Shown here one piece after another: positions 63,307 through 64,000 of a stretch of DNA of 64,000 bases. Each line of letters opens with the position of its first letter. Position 1 is the stretch's first letter. The stretch is from NCBI GenBank assembly GCA_035388825.1, contig DAOOQQ010000004.1, positions 83,659-147,658 of the forward strand, written 5' to 3'. Below the pieces are notes generated by a model. It had not been told where the DNA came from. It made no database searches and saw nothing but the letters and a program-made list of their open reading frames with translations. A program made the translations under genes and the position numbers. The stretch is from MWAR01 sp035388825. Its GTDB lineage: Bacteria; Muiribacteriota; Ozemobacteria; Ozemobacterales; Ozemobacteraceae.

Positions 63307-63504
63307 TCAGCGGCGGATCCGCGCGATCTTGATATCGTTGACCAGGTAGCACCGCTCGAACAACTGGCAGTCGCAGCACTTCTGCTGCTGATCAGGCTTG
63401 TCGATCTTCATCGAGTCGAAGGTCATGCCGGTGGAGTTCCATTTGCCGAAATAATCCGTGCCAAAGCACTTGGGAAGGGAAACGGGGGTGGTGGGTGTGC
63501 TCAT
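63307..63504 (-). CDS. Cys-rich mini-protein
   Basis: 65 residues with a strong GGAGGAG site. A cluster KCCDCQLFERCY (four Cys in ten residues) suggests zinc or iron-sulfur binding; an extra Cys lies near the start (LPKCFG). The tail is basic (KIARIRR). No family was recognised. It is the first gene of the phosphorylase-dGTPase-chemoreceptor operon, 27 bases upstream of the phosphorylase gene. Confidence 0.6.
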   Translation of the reverse strand: MSTPTTPVSLPKCFGTDYFGKWNSTGMTFDSMKIDKPDQQQKCCDCQLFERCYLVNDIKIARIRR

Positions 63505-63541
63505 GTTGCTCCTCCAGCGGTTCGGGTGACGAGATGGGGCA

Positions 63542-63570
63542 AATATAACACAAGCACCCCATGCCGTCCA
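63542..63570 (-). promoter_or_regulatory. Candidate promoter of the Cys-rich/pdp/dgt/chemoreceptor operon
   Basis: Minus-strand TGGACG (63570-63565), 17-base spacer, TATATT (63547-63542); four and five of six matches. The leader is about 30 bases. Confidence 0.4.
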
Positions 63571-63637
63571 CGAGCGTGTTCATCATCTCTCCGGCTCCAC
63601 CCGGGGCTCACGGCATCACACAAGGGGGCGAATCGCC

Positions 63638-63667
63638 TTTACTTGGTGATGACCGCCCATGTATACT
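63638..63667 (+). promoter_or_regulatory. Promoter of the terminal prepilin gene
   Basis: TTTACT (63638-63643), 18-base spacer, TATACT (63662-63667). The predicted leader is about 36 bases. Confidence 0.45.
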
Positions 63668-63709
63668 GGACACCGTGATGTGTAGCGGCATACCCGGAAG
63701 CGAGGGGCG

Positions 63710-64000
63710 ATGAGGAAAAAACTGGCGCGGTACCCCGTTCGGGGCGTCACGCTCATCGAAATCATGCTGGCCTTGTTCATCCTCGCTTCGGCGATGATCC
63801 CGATCGCTTCCCTGATGGGCTATGGCGGCAAGGCGACGCTGAAGGACAACCGCCATATCGTCGGCATCCAGGTCCTCCAGCAGACCGCCACCCTCCTTCT
63901 CCAGGCGCCCTACCGGGATATCCCGGTCGGAACGAACCTCGCCACGTATGCGACCCAGCCGATCCTTCTGGGGGATGTGACGGGGCCGAACGGTACCGTT
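63710..64000 (+). CDS. Prepilin-like protein, 5' part (runs off the window)
   Basis: 97 codons visible from the ATG at 63710, with GAGGGG just upstream; the frame is open to the end. The sequence MRKKLARYPVRG then VTLIEIMLALFILASAMIPI is a prepilin leader with the Gly cleavage site and Glu at +5. The following YGGKATLKDNRHIVGIQVLQ is the start of the globular part, similar to GspI/PilV-type minor pilins. It is probably the first gene of another pseudopilin cluster. Confidence 0.85.
   Translation, partial: MRKKLARYPVRGVTLIEIMLALFILASAMIPIASLMGYGGKATLKDNRHIVGIQVLQQTATLLLQAPYRDIPVGTNLATYATQPILLGDVTGPNGTV

Overview
This window is a GC-rich, densely packed chromosomal segment from a Gram-negative (diderm) bacterium. 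The evidence for two membranes is OmpA-type peptidoglycan-binding domains, an FtsEX/EnvC-like system, and PilM/N/O/P-type pilus assembly proteins. Anaerobic sulfite reductase (AsrABC), ferritin-like proteins and an archaeal-type prolyl-tRNA synthetase suggest an anaerobe. Many prepilin-like, TPR and HEAT-repeat proteins recall deep-branching candidate phyla such as Candidatus Riflebacteria. That placement is a low-confidence inference from gene content alone. No rRNA, tRNA, CRISPR array, phage or transposase was seen, and no gene-free stretch exceeds 300 bases.

Layout. 1-9.5 kb (minus): a giant secreted repeat protein with an apparent single-base frameshift near its C-terminus, preceded by a prepilin-like protein, a membrane TPR-like protein and a secreted protein overlapping asd. 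9.5-11.8 kb: asd, a secreted hypothetical, and a divergent RsbW-like kinase. 11.8-21.6 kb (minus): an unusual seven-gene envelope/transport cluster. It holds two paralogous substrate-binding/OmpA fusions, a PspA-like protein, an ABC permease, an ABC ATPase with a long disordered N-terminus, a membrane coiled-coil protein and a Ycf46-like AAA ATPase. 21.8-24 kb: a ferritin-like protein, a secreted hypothetical and an RseP-type protease.

24-36 kb (minus): a type IV pilus operon from a near-consensus promoter at 36.1 kb. Its order is pilB, pilM, pilN, pilO, a PilP-like gene, a HEAT-repeat gene, then two large TPR proteins that appear to span the inner membrane. No PilQ or PilC gene lies in the run. 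36.2-38.3 kb: three prepilin genes. 38.3-42.7 kb (minus): ftsE, ftsX, a degenerate EnvC-like gene and an S41 protease, the usual cell-separation set. 42.8-47.6 kb (plus): pilT, a divergent pilT-like gene and a HEAT-TPR gene, joined by 4-nt overlaps and closed by a strong terminator.

47.6-52.1 kb (plus): proS with a consensus promoter and terminator, a HEAT-repeat gene, apt and a CMP-sugar synthetase-like gene. 52.1-58.7 kb (minus): a TPR protein, a diguanylate cyclase, a ferritin-like protein and asrA-asrB-asrC, apparently one operon. 58.8-63.5 kb: a small membrane protein (plus), then a minus-strand operon of a Cys-rich mini-protein, a pyrimidine nucleoside phosphorylase, a dGTPase-like protein and a chemoreceptor. 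The window ends inside another prepilin gene (plus).

The main themes are surface structures (pili, pseudopilins, a giant repeat protein), envelope maintenance, and repeat-protein scaffolds placed beside pilus motors. The best candidate for an undescribed system is the 11.8-21.6 kb cluster.
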